Assembly: GCA_035628595.1 (NCBI GenBank)
Contig: DASPJN010000014.1
Coordinates: 1 to 11,161, forward strand
Origin: Chryseosolibacter sp035628595
Lineage (GTDB): Bacteria > Bacteroidota > Bacteroidia > Cytophagales > Cyclobacteriaceae
DNA length: 11,161 nt
Reading direction: 5' to 3'
Shown piece by piece: positions 1 through 6,905 of the stretch; position 1 is the first letter of the stretch, and every line of letters starts with the position of its first letter. The notes under the pieces were generated by a model. The model saw only the letters and a program-made list of their open reading frames with translations. It made no database searches and was not told where the DNA came from. The position numbers were made by a program, and so were the translations under genes.

Positions 1-27
1 TGCTACTAAATAAGATATTAACCAATC

Positions 28-56
28 GTTAAAAGAATCCAGCGCAGGCTGATTCT
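28..56 (-). terminator. Probable intrinsic terminator of the permease gene
   Basis: Read on the minus strand, AGAATCAGC, loop CTGC and GCTGGATTCT form a nine-pair stem with one bulged base, followed by a short run of four T. It begins 10 bases after the stop codon of the transporter gene at 67-69, the right place for the end of the minus-strand operon. The U-tract is short, so termination could be incomplete. Confidence 0.5.
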
Positions 57-66
57 ACCAGATCTG

Positions 67-1269
67 TCAGCGATTTGCCATTGATCCGTTCTTTTCCTTA
101 AAGAAGATCAGAAAGTAAATAAGAACCGCGCCGGCGATGGCGGCGGGAACAAGCCAGATATTTGTCCACGCCCGTTCGTTCACGGTCGTGTAGTGATCAG
201 TCACGAAACCTGATACCAACGTACCGATCACCATGCCCAGCCCGTAGGTTGCAAAAGTGAAAAGACCCTGGGCAGCATTTTTGATCTGAGGTCCCGCCTT
301 CTTCTCGGTATACATGTATCCGGTGACGAAAAAGAAATCATAACAGATTCCATGTAGAATAATCCCGCCATACAACATCCATAATTGCTCATCGACATTA
401 CCGTAAGCAAAAAGTATATATCTTCCAATCCATGCGAGCATACCGATGAAGATCATATTCTTTACCCCAATGCGGTTGAACAGGAATGGAATCGCCAGAA
501 TGAAAATAGCCTCCGAGAATTGTCCAAGTGTCATCTTGCCCGCTGCATTTTCCATTCCGACATCGTTCAGAAAAACGTTAGCAAAACCGTAATAGAACGA
601 AAGTGGGATGCACACAAGAATTGCTGCGATGAAAAACACGAGGTAAGGCTTGTCTTTAAATAGAACAAATGCTTGTGTTCCGAGTGTTTTAGATGCCGAC
701 TCGGATGTTCCTTTTGGTGGTGTGTTCGGCAGGAAAAACGAAAACAATCCTAATACGAGGGACGCGATCGCAGCCATGTGAAACGTAAACGGCAGCTGGC
801 CACTCTTTTCAACTTCCATTGTTCCGATCATGAGACCGGCGACAATCCACCCGATGGTTCCGAACACGCGAATCCATGGAAATTGCTTGCCTGGATCGTT
901 CATCTGTTGAAACGCAATGCTGTTCGACAGTGCAATGGTTGGCATGTACAGCAAGGAATAACCCAGCACCACCCAATAGAAGATTGTATTATCACTGATG
1001 GTTGTTGCAAAGTATAACAACACGGCGCCAACGATATGTAACACGGCCATGATCCGTTGGGCAGCGAAGTATTTGTCCGCCACCATGCCGACAAAAAATG
1101 GCGACACCATCGTAGCGATGGCTAACGCGCTGTAAGCTGCACCGATCTGCACACCTGAAGATTCGAGATGAACTGTCATGTATGTTCCAAGTGTCACGTA
1201 CCAGGCTCCCCAGATAAAGTACTGGAGCAGCATCATCAGCGAAAGTTTAATAATGTTATTCGGATTCAT
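67..1269 (-). CDS. NupG-like major facilitator nucleoside permease
   Basis: This is a 400-residue inner-membrane transporter resembling the nucleoside:H+ symporter family (E. coli NupG/XapB, about 418 residues). I count twelve hydrophobic segments at roughly residues 9-30, 42-63, 71-90, 95-118, 131-151, 163-181, 208-230, 247-266, 270-290, 297-319, 332-355 and 370-391, with a cytoplasmic linker at about 182-207. Family-like stretches include FIWGAWYVTLGTY near the start, GQFSEAIFILAIPF in segment 8, LHGICYDFFFVTGYMYTEK in segment 10 (buried Asp311) and AQGLFTFATYGLGMVIG in segment 11. The ATG at 1267-1269 fits, since segment 1 begins just after it. It probably takes up nucleosides by proton symport, but substrate cannot be read from sequence and Bacteroidota members are often only called MFS transporters. 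It lies 67 bp downstream of the prenyl synthase gene, so it may be read through from there or from its own promoter. Confidence 0.85.
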   Translation of the reverse strand: MNPNNIIKLSLMMLLQYFIWGAWYVTLGTYMTVHLESSGVQIGAAYSALAIATMVSPFFVGMVADKYFAAQRIMAVLHIVGAVLLYFATTISDNTIFYWVVLGYSLLYMPTIALSNSIAFQQMNDPGKQFPWIRVFGTIGWIVAGLMIGTMEVEKSGQLPFTFHMAAIASLVLGLFSFFLPNTPPKGTSESASKTLGTQAFVLFKDKPYLVFFIAAILVCIPLSFYYGFANVFLNDVGMENAAGKMTLGQFSEAIFILAIPFLFNRIGVKNMIFIGMLAWIGRYILFAYGNVDEQLWMLYGGIILHGICYDFFFVTGYMYTEKKAGPQIKNAAQGLFTFATYGLGMVIGTLVSGFVTDHYTTVNERAWTNIWLVPAAIAGAVLIYFLIFFKEKNGSMANR

Positions 1270-1287
1270 GGTTTAACGATTTCAAAT

Positions 1288-1319
1288 GAAAGTTAATATT
1301 ATATCGGAGCGTCTCACAA
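1288..1319 (-). promoter_or_regulatory. Weak Bacteroidota-type promoter candidate before the permease gene
   Basis: In the 67-bp gap upstream of the transporter, the minus strand has TTG (1319-1317), 21 bases, then TAACTTTC (1295-1288). The latter is one mismatch from the Bacteroidota -7 consensus TAnnTTTG. A six-pair stem (TATCGG at 1302-1307 with CCGATA at 1321-1326) overlaps it and could be a weak attenuator. Both are pattern matches only. Confidence 0.25.
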
Positions 1320-1336
1320 GCCGATAAAAAATTAAT

Positions 1337-2311
1337 TCAACTTTGACGCTGCATCAATGACTTACAATATGTCTGAAGTAGCATCAGCTTTTCCCGGGAT
1401 GCACTTAGTTCCTCAAGATGTTTGAATCCTCCCTTGAAAAAATGATTGATCTTCTTTTCAGTAATAGCGCCAATATCAGCGCGACCATAAATGTCTTTGA
1501 TCGCCTGGATTTTTTTTGATTTTGAAAAGCTTTTCAGTGCAAGCCAGGAATGCAGCGCCTTCCTGTCTTTTCCTTTCGCGCGTTCCAGCGCCTTTATCAA
1601 CAGAAATGTCTTTTTATTTGCAAGGATGTCGCCGCCAACCTGCTTACCAAATTTTTTAGGGTCGGCATAAGCGTCAAGCAGATCATCAGCAAGCTGGAAT
1701 CCTATTCCAATCTTTGTTCCAAAATTCCGTAACGCATTCCTGTCTGCGACAGATGCACCTGCTAACATTGCGCCGAACTCAAGGCTGAAACCTAGCAGCA
1801 CCGCTGTCTTCAATCGGATCATGTTTATGTATTCGGCTTCCGTGACATTACGCCTGCCTTCAAACTCCATATCCCATTGCTGTCCTTCACAAACTTCCGC
1901 AGCGCACTTGTTAAACGTTCTCAGAATATCAGGTAATTGATCTCCTAGCGGAATCAACATGTCATAAACCTTAACAAGCATCACATCTCCCGCAAGGATG
2001 GCGGTGTTCACGTTCCATTTTTCATGCACTGTTTGTTTTCCTCTTCGCAAAGGTGCATTGTCCATGATATCATCGTGCATCAAGGTGAAGTTATGGAATG
2101 CTTCAACGGCAGCTGCGTACGGCACTACACGTTTATAATCGTTCTTATACAACGAATACGCTAACAGCGTTAGCATCGGGCGGAGGCGCTTTCCCCCAAG
2201 CCCCATCAGGTACCTGATCGGCTCATACAGGGATGTAGGCTCACGTCCAAATTTTTGTTTTTTGATTTCAGATTCCAGCATTCGCTGGAGTGCATTCAGC
2301 TGAGGAGGCAT
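1337..2311 (-). CDS. Short-chain polyprenyl diphosphate synthase
   Basis: A 324-residue trans-isoprenyl diphosphate synthase, which adds isopentenyl diphosphate to an allylic diphosphate to make farnesyl, geranylgeranyl or longer chains. The all-helical fold carries the expected motifs: GGKRLRPML (about 39-47, substrate binding), the first Asp-rich motif DDIMD at 80-84 followed by LRRGK, the KT pair at 168-169, FQLADDLLD with the second Asp-rich motif at 209-213, and GGDILANKKT (226-235). The first motif is the DDxxD form, not the DDxxxxD of bacterial farnesyl synthases such as IspA. An aromatic residue, Phe75, sits five positions before it, as in geranylgeranyl-type enzymes, so I infer a C15-C20 product rather than a long quinone side chain. 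The start is ATG at 2309-2311. It follows the RNase R gene after 20 bp and is probably co-transcribed with it. Confidence 0.9.
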   Translation of the reverse strand: MPPQLNALQRMLESEIKKQKFGREPTSLYEPIRYLMGLGGKRLRPMLTLLAYSLYKNDYKRVVPYAAAVEAFHNFTLMHDDIMDNAPLRRGKQTVHEKWNVNTAILAGDVMLVKVYDMLIPLGDQLPDILRTFNKCAAEVCEGQQWDMEFEGRRNVTEAEYINMIRLKTAVLLGFSLEFGAMLAGASVADRNALRNFGTKIGIGFQLADDLLDAYADPKKFGKQVGGDILANKKTFLLIKALERAKGKDRKALHSWLALKSFSKSKKIQAIKDIYGRADIGAITEKKINHFFKGGFKHLEELSASREKLMLLQTYCKSLMQRQS

Positions 2312-2331
2312 GTAAAATTTGTCGGTATCTG

Positions 2332-4539
2332 TTAATCTTCTTCCCAGTACAGGTTTCTTTTTTCGACGTGCTTTTCGACAAATTTATCGGCAAAGACCAG
2401 GTCGATGAGCCGTTTATCGATATCGGTTTTCTTTACGCGCACCTGAATTCTATCGCCCAGCGTATACATTTTCTTACTCTTGCGGCCAACAATGCGATAT
2501 CGTTTTTCATCGAATTCATAATAGTCATCATTCATGTCGGACATGCGAATCATTCCTTCGCATTTCGTCTCAACGATCTCAACATATATCCCCCACTCGG
2601 TGACGCCAGAGATCAATCCCTCATAGTTTTTGTTCTCCGCATTCGCCATGTACTCAACCTGCTTGTACTTGATCGAAGCACGTTCTGCATCTGCAGCTCG
2701 CTTCTCCCTTTCAGATGAATGGACGCACCTTTCTTCGTACTCAGGTTTGTTCGCTGGCTTTCCTTCATCAAGATAATGTTGCAGCAATCGATGCACCATC
2801 ATATCCGGATAGCGTCGAATTGGCGAGGTGAAATGTGTGTAATGTTTAAACGCTAAACCGAAATGTCCTTTCACATCTGTGGAGTACTTTGCTTTTGCCA
2901 TGGTACGGATTGCGAGCTGTTCAAGAACATTTTGCTCGGGTTTTCCTTCGATCTCTTCCATCAGCTTGTTTAATGACTGACTGATCGATTGCTCCTCAAC
3001 ATTCATCTTGTGACCAAACTGTTTTGCAAACACGGCAAAATCCTTCACCTTATCGGGATCCGGGAAATCGTGTATCCTGTAAACAAATGTGTTTTTCTCC
3101 TTCCCTTTACGATACTCATAAACAAAAGTCGCCACTTGTTTGTTTGCCAGTAGCATGAATTCCTCAATAAGTTTATGCGCATCCTTGCGAACTTTCGGAA
3201 TCACTGCCAGCGGCTTTCCCTTCTCATCGAGTTTAAATTTTACTTCTGTGGTTTCGAAGTTGACGGCACCCTTTGAAAACCTTTCCTTCCGGAGTTTTTT
3301 TGCCAGCGTGTTGAGAATAATCAGTTCTTCCGCATAATCTCCTTTTCCAGTCTCCAGCACTTCCTGCGCTTCTTCGTAAGTAAATCTTCTGTCGGAGTGG
3401 ATGATTGTCCGGCCAAACCACTCATCGACAACCTTTCCTTTGTCTGTCATTTCAAACACGGCGGCGAAAGTCAGCTTGTCCTCATTGGGTCGCAACGAAC
3501 ACAATCCATTCGACAGTCTTTCAGGTAGCATGGGGATCGTACGATCCACAAGATATACAGAAGTCGCCCGATCAAATGCTTCCTTATCAAGCGCAGAATT
3601 CACCGTGACATATTGCGTAACATCCGCGATGTGAACACCGATCTCATAATTTCCATTATCAAGTTTACGAAATGACAGAGCATCATCGAAATCTTTCGCG
3701 TCAGCCGGGTCTATCGTAAAAGTGGTTATCGTACGGAAGTCACGGCGTTTTTTTATTTCCTCAGTCGTGATACCCTCGTCGATTTTCTGCGATTCTTTCT
3801 CGACAACCTCTGAAAATCTGAATGGTAGATCAAATTCCGCCATGATCGAATGTATCTCCGCCTCATTCTCGCCTGCTTTACCTAAAACCTCAACAACCTT
3901 TGCTTCTGCCTTGCGATCATTGGTCGCCCAGCTTGTCACTTCAACAATTACCTTATCCCCGTTAACAGCGCCATTCAACTTATCAGGAAATACGAAAAAA
4001 TCCTGATGGATCTTTCGCGCGTCGGCGACGACAAACGCAAAATTTTTCGACACTTCGATTTTACCGACAAAGCGGTTTCTGTTGCGTTTAACAACTTCAG
4101 TCACTCGTCCTTCAGGATGTTGGCCGTGTCGAGTGGAAAATACCTTTACTTTTACGGTATCGCCGTCGACGGCAGAAGCCAGATCGCTCGCCTTGATATA
4201 AATATCCAGTTCTCCGCCTGTGTTTACGTAAGCGAACCGGGAACTCACGTGATCAACAACACCTTGCACTTCCTCTTCGCTGCGGCCTGTTGTAAAAGTT
4301 CCGTTCGGTAATTCTTTAACCTTTCCGGCGTCAACCAATTCATCGAGATACTGGCCCGCCTTCTTGATATCCTCTTTTTTCTTTAAGCCTAACTTTTTTA
4401 TGAGCTGCTTTAGGCTCAATGCTTTTCCTTTCGGATCATCGAGAAGAGAAAGGATATTAGATCGAACCTCGGAGGTATGACTCTTATCCTTTTTTTGTTT
4501 CTTCTTCGTGCGAACTTCCTTCTTATTTTTTTTGCTCAT
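2332..4539 (-). CDS. rnr: Ribonuclease R (RNase II/R family 3'-5' exoribonuclease)
   Basis: A 735-residue processive exoribonuclease that degrades structured RNA, tRNA and rRNA from the 3' end. Order of parts: a Lys-rich tail (1-20); a winged-helix domain (about 23-82); two cold-shock/OB domains (about 90-155 and 157-220, with RNRFVGKIE at the junction); the RNB catalytic domain (about 265-590); and an S1 RNA-binding domain (about 638-717) with a short charged end. Catalytic TIDPADAKDFDDA shows Asp277, Asp283, Asp285 and Asp286 with the spacing of the four magnesium-binding Asp of E. coli RNase R. YLVDRTIPMLPERLSNGLCS (329-348) and HYTHFTSPIRRYPD (566-579) are further family signatures. It is shorter than the E. 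coli enzyme (813), mainly in the tails. The start is ATG at 4537-4539, 8 bp after the upstream exonuclease stop, indicating one operon. Eight A residues lie just after the start. Confidence 0.96.
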   Translation of the reverse strand: MSKKNKKEVRTKKKQKKDKSHTSEVRSNILSLLDDPKGKALSLKQLIKKLGLKKKEDIKKAGQYLDELVDAGKVKELPNGTFTTGRSEEEVQGVVDHVSSRFAYVNTGGELDIYIKASDLASAVDGDTVKVKVFSTRHGQHPEGRVTEVVKRNRNRFVGKIEVSKNFAFVVADARKIHQDFFVFPDKLNGAVNGDKVIVEVTSWATNDRKAEAKVVEVLGKAGENEAEIHSIMAEFDLPFRFSEVVEKESQKIDEGITTEEIKKRRDFRTITTFTIDPADAKDFDDALSFRKLDNGNYEIGVHIADVTQYVTVNSALDKEAFDRATSVYLVDRTIPMLPERLSNGLCSLRPNEDKLTFAAVFEMTDKGKVVDEWFGRTIIHSDRRFTYEEAQEVLETGKGDYAEELIILNTLAKKLRKERFSKGAVNFETTEVKFKLDEKGKPLAVIPKVRKDAHKLIEEFMLLANKQVATFVYEYRKGKEKNTFVYRIHDFPDPDKVKDFAVFAKQFGHKMNVEEQSISQSLNKLMEEIEGKPEQNVLEQLAIRTMAKAKYSTDVKGHFGLAFKHYTHFTSPIRRYPDMMVHRLLQHYLDEGKPANKPEYEERCVHSSEREKRAADAERASIKYKQVEYMANAENKNYEGLISGVTEWGIYVEIVETKCEGMIRMSDMNDDYYEFDEKRYRIVGRKSKKMYTLGDRIQVRVKKTDIDKRLIDLVFADKFVEKHVEKRNLYWEED

Positions 4540-4547
4540 GTGTCGTT

Positions 4548-5264
4548 TCAGACTGTTATGACGTGTTGATGGGAGACGAGGGGATAACCTTTCAGCTTCA
4601 AAAATAATTGTGCCAGTACAACTACATCTCTAAGGCAGTATTCACCAATTTTATCGAGGGCGTTTTCGCGATAGTAAACTTCATTTACCTGGCTGCCATC
4701 CATGTCACCTTTGCTGGATGCGATACCGAAGATTGCGGCCAGCAAATCGAGGGATGTGTAATGCTTATAGTCTCCAAACTTCCATAATTCCATTGTATCA
4801 AGGTGTTGAATCTCCCAACCTTTTTTCCCTGACAGATTCAATGCAGAAGGAAGCGGAATACTATTGATGAGCATCCGGCGACACAAGTACGGGAAGTCGA
4901 ATTCTTTTCCGTTGTGCGCACACAACCGGAGCGTGGAAGAATCAATGCGGTCCAACATGGATTTGAAATCTTCGAGCAATTGTTTTTCATCATGCCCGGT
5001 GTAGACCTTGGTTCGGAGCCCAAGTTCACCTGAGTCGTGATCATAAAATTTGCCGACGGCGATGCAGACTATCTTCCCAAACTCGGCGTAGATGCCGGCG
5101 CGTTCATGAAACAATGCCTCGTCAGTAAGCCCGCTGTCGCGTCTCAGATAGGATGCCTTGCGTGCCCAAAGTTCCTTCATTCGTTCGTCAAGTGAAGGAT
5201 AATCGTTGGTGGAAGCTACGGTCTCTATGTCGATGAAAAGAATGTCGCGGAATTCTGGGATCAT
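4548..5264 (-). CDS. PolB-like predicted 3'-5' exonuclease
   Basis: A 238-residue DEDD-superfamily nuclease resembling the stand-alone proofreading-type domain of family B DNA polymerases (predicted PolB-like exonuclease, DNA_pol_B_exo2). Visible motifs: Exo I FIDIET with Asp12 and Glu14; Exo II AHNGKEFDFPYL (116-127); HLDTMELWKFGDYKHYTSLD (154-173), typical of this family; and Exo III YCLRDVVVLAQL with Asp213. All four acidic residues appear present, so it should be active, presumably removing nucleotides from DNA 3' ends. The frame stays open upstream to an ATG at 5345, but I chose ATG at 5262-5264. The family starts a few residues before the first beta strand, and the extra 27 residues (Cys/Asn/Thr-rich) look non-coding and contain a palindrome. 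It is the first gene of a tight cluster with RNase R and prenyl synthase. Its cellular role is unknown. Confidence 0.88.
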   Translation of the reverse strand: MIPEFRDILFIDIETVASTNDYPSLDERMKELWARKASYLRRDSGLTDEALFHERAGIYAEFGKIVCIAVGKFYDHDSGELGLRTKVYTGHDEKQLLEDFKSMLDRIDSSTLRLCAHNGKEFDFPYLCRRMLINSIPLPSALNLSGKKGWEIQHLDTMELWKFGDYKHYTSLDLLAAIFGIASSKGDMDGSQVNEVYYRENALDKIGEYCLRDVVVLAQLFLKLKGYPLVSHQHVITV

Positions 5265-5275
5265 TGTAAATAACC

Positions 5276-5307
5276 TAAAAGTACGCGATTGTTCTGATTG
5301 CATGCAA
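5276..5307 (-). promoter_or_regulatory. Low-confidence promoter candidate of the exonuclease-rnr operon
   Basis: The minus strand reads TTG (5307-5305), 21 bases, then TACTTTTA (5283-5276), one mismatch from TAnnTTTG. The -7 element ends only 11 bases before the chosen ATG, so a transcript would be almost leaderless, which lowers confidence. The TTG lies inside the palindrome at 5297-5308. Confidence 0.22.
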
Positions 5308-5308
5308 T
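5297..5308. promoter_or_regulatory. 12-bp perfect palindrome, possible operator
   Basis: ATTGCATGCAAT is its own reverse complement and lies 33 bp upstream of the exonuclease start codon. Its position would suit a dimeric regulator of the nuclease operon. A perfect 12-bp palindrome is expected by chance about once per 4096 positions (two or three in this window), so the location is the only argument for function. Confidence 0.25.
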
Positions 5309-5502
5309 TATTAATGGTACAATCATTGGTTGATTCCCAGGGCATGAGGATAATCCTTATGTTCTATCGGTCATTCGCCTGGATTCCCCCAACCTCAACC
5401 TTTGTTGGATGTTTAACAATCTACTTTGGCGGACGGTAATCCTGGCCAGATTACTCTTTTGTTACTCATTATCAAACTGATCATTATTGCTTTAATCGCG
5501 GC

Positions 5503-5751
5503 GTGACTCTTAAATCACGCGCCTGATTTGTGCTTCTCGATGAGCCCTTCTCCGTAATTATGCCTGTGTATGTTGAAAAATTGTTAGACCTGATCAAGGA
5601 GGAGAAAAGGATCAAGGGAATTTTGATCAGCGATCATCTTTACAGACAGGTGATGGAAGTAGCTGACCGAATGTACGTGTTAGCAAATGGGCAGACATAC
5701 CTTGTGACTGATAATAGACATCTTGAAAAATACCTTCCTCACTATGAATGA
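5503..5751 (+). pseudogene. Remnant of an ABC transporter ATP-binding protein
   Basis: This is the C-terminal third of an ABC ATPase of the short single-domain type common in Bacteroidota. The readable frame has VTLKSRA, an in-frame TGA (5524-5526), then FVLLDEPFS (Walker B with catalytic Glu), and later ILISDHLYRQVMEVADRMYV with the switch His, followed by LANGQTYLV. It ends at TGA 5749-5751. LKSRA before the TGA and FVLLDEP after it align with the usual 'LKSKAKFVLLDEP' pattern, so TGA probably replaced a Lys-type codon. Walker A, the Q-loop and the LSGG signature cannot be found, and the intact exonuclease gene begins where they should lie. The same frame farther left (about 5364-5426) reads FAWIPPTSTFVGCLTI, faintly like the Q-loop region, with another stop (TAA 5437-5439). 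A GTG at 5530 could start a 73-residue peptide, but it could not bind ATP. Its last 10 bp overlap the end of the opposing hypothetical gene. Confidence 0.75.
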
Positions 5752-6146
5752 AGAACGCCTTCCATCTCCAACTCCTTGATAAAAGAAATGTTGTCTTCGC
5801 AAATAGTATCGGGAACGAAAACAAAACGTTTATCGAAAATCTGGCGACCGATATAGTAGCTGACCCAGTATTCGTTGTTCAAATGAAAAACGTTGGCATC
5901 GATTGGCTCTACTAAGGCAGTACTTTTCGGTGGTACAGTTTCCAGGAAATGTCTGAGTGTGGATGTCTTCTGTTTCTCACCATTTTTTTCTCCGTAACCT
6001 GTGCTCGCCACCAGTGTATTTTCAATCGGAAAGTCATTGTTATTGATCAGGTAAACTTTCCACTCTTCGCTTCCTTCGATCGACTTCGCCCTCGCAACAG
6101 CCAGCGTTACGTTTTTTACCTCAGGTATATCAATATCCTTAATCAT
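5742..6146 (-). CDS. Uncharacterised 134-residue protein coupled to lipB
   Basis: I do not recognise a named family. The protein is soluble, with no signal peptide or membrane segment. It alternates beta-strand-like stretches (VKNVTLAVAR, EWKVYLINNN, WVSYYIGRQI, DKRFVFVPDT) with polar loops, which suggests a small beta-rich domain, and it ends in an acidic helix (ISFIKELEMEGVL). I chose ATG 6144-6146 because it overlaps the lipB stop as ATGA, typical of translational coupling. A GTG two codons upstream (6150-6152) is also possible. Coupling suggests expression with the octanoyltransferase, but nothing in the sequence shows a lipoate-related role. The stop (TAG, 5742-5744) lies inside the end of the opposing ABC ATPase remnant. 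The frame looks intact and under normal coding constraint, so I treat it as a real gene. Confidence 0.75.
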   Translation of the reverse strand: MIKDIDIPEVKNVTLAVARAKSIEGSEEWKVYLINNNDFPIENTLVASTGYGEKNGEKQKTSTLRHFLETVPPKSTALVEPIDANVFHLNNEYWVSYYIGRQIFDKRFVFVPDTICEDNISFIKELEMEGVLHS

Positions 6147-6859
6147 ATCCACTCTAACTTAAATTGTTCTTTTATTTTCTCCTTCAGTATAGCCTTCACA
6201 TTTCCGATATCTTCCGTTCGCCCAATTTCTTTTTCAAGCGATGTCACGGCCTTATCATCAATACCACACGGGACGATGTAATCGAAATACCGTACGTCGG
6301 TATTCACATTAAAAGCAAATCCATGCATCGTTACCCATCGACTGGTTTTTACACCTAACGCACAAATTTTTCGTGCCAGCCTTTCATTCTCCGCGTCAAT
6401 CCAAACTCCTGTCAAACCGGAAATTCGTCCGGCATGTAGACCGTATTCGGCCAACGTTTGAATCACTGCTTCTTCCAGCAGGCGCATGTATTTGTGTATA
6501 TCTGTGAAAAAATTTTCCAGATCAAAGATCGGATAGCCAACAATTTGCCCGGGGCCGTGATACGTGATATCGCCACCGCGGTTGATGCGATAATACCTTG
6601 CCTGAATAGATTCAAGCTCATCGTCCTTTACAAGAAGATTCGCTTCTTTCCCGCTTTTGCCGAGCGTAAAAACATGGGGATGTTCACAAAATAGCAACCG
6701 GTTGTTTGTCGGTTGCTGTTCGTCGGCGGACCTTGATCGATTTTCTGTCTTAACTGAAATTGTTTCCTGGAAAAGCTTCGTTTGATAATCCCACGCTTGC
6801 TGATAATCAATCAGACCAAGATCGGTAAAAGACGCTTTTCGGTTTTGAACAGAATTCAA
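6143..6859 (-). CDS. lipB: Octanoyl-[acyl-carrier-protein]:protein octanoyltransferase
   Basis: A 238-residue enzyme that moves octanoate from acyl-carrier protein onto lipoyl domains (pyruvate and 2-oxoglutarate dehydrogenases, glycine cleavage H protein), the first step of lipoate assembly before LipA. The fold is the biotin/lipoate transferase type. Motifs: RGGDITYHGPGQIVGYP (94-110), KICALGVKTSRWVTMHGFAF (164-183) with presumed catalytic Lys164, and YIVPCGIDDKAVTSL with catalytic Cys198. The N-terminal DLGLIDYQQAWDYQ is family-like, so the true start lies just before it. The only start-like codon between the upstream in-frame TAA (6869-6871) and that motif is TTG at 6857-6859, which I accept. 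Residues 38-54 are a polar insertion of uncertain origin. The isomerase gene lies 46 bp upstream with no visible terminator. The downstream hypothetical overlaps by ATGA, so the three form a likely operon. Confidence 0.95.
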   Translation of the reverse strand: MNSVQNRKASFTDLGLIDYQQAWDYQTKLFQETISVKTENRSRSADEQQPTNNRLLFCEHPHVFTLGKSGKEANLLVKDDELESIQARYYRINRGGDITYHGPGQIVGYPIFDLENFFTDIHKYMRLLEEAVIQTLAEYGLHAGRISGLTGVWIDAENERLARKICALGVKTSRWVTMHGFAFNVNTDVRYFDYIVPCGIDDKAVTSLEKEIGRTEDIGNVKAILKEKIKEQFKLEWI

Positions 6860-6905
6860 GTGAAGGGTTTAACTATCGGTACAACAAACAAACGCAAAAG
6901 TTGGT

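Larger units (their letters stand above)
5265..5502. other. Intergenic stretch with no intact gene
   Basis: Between the exonuclease start and the recognisable ABC ATPase remnant there is no open frame resembling a protein, apart from the tentative Q-loop-like fragment on the plus strand near 5364-5426. The palindrome at 5297-5308 lies here. On the plus strand, TTTG (5401-5404), 17 bases and TACTTTGG (5422-5429) resemble a Bacteroidota promoter with one mismatch in the -7 element. Transcription from it would run into the pseudogene. Confidence 0.5.

Noticed and set aside
1302..1326. Six-pair hairpin after the prenyl synthase as an intrinsic terminator
   Set aside because: The stem is short with a 13-base loop and no clean U-run; at most a weak attenuator.
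2290..2718. Plus-strand open frame of 142 codons antisense to rnr
   Set aside because: It is a shadow of the RNase R reading frame, which has full domain and catalytic-residue support; the antisense product resembles no family.
5265..5345. N-terminal extension of the PolB-like exonuclease to an upstream ATG
   Set aside because: The 27 extra residues look non-coding, contain the palindrome, and the family normally starts a few residues before the Exo I strand.
5501..5520. Hairpin GCGTGA/TCACGC as a terminator
   Set aside because: No T-tract follows on either strand, and it lies inside the ABC ATPase remnant.
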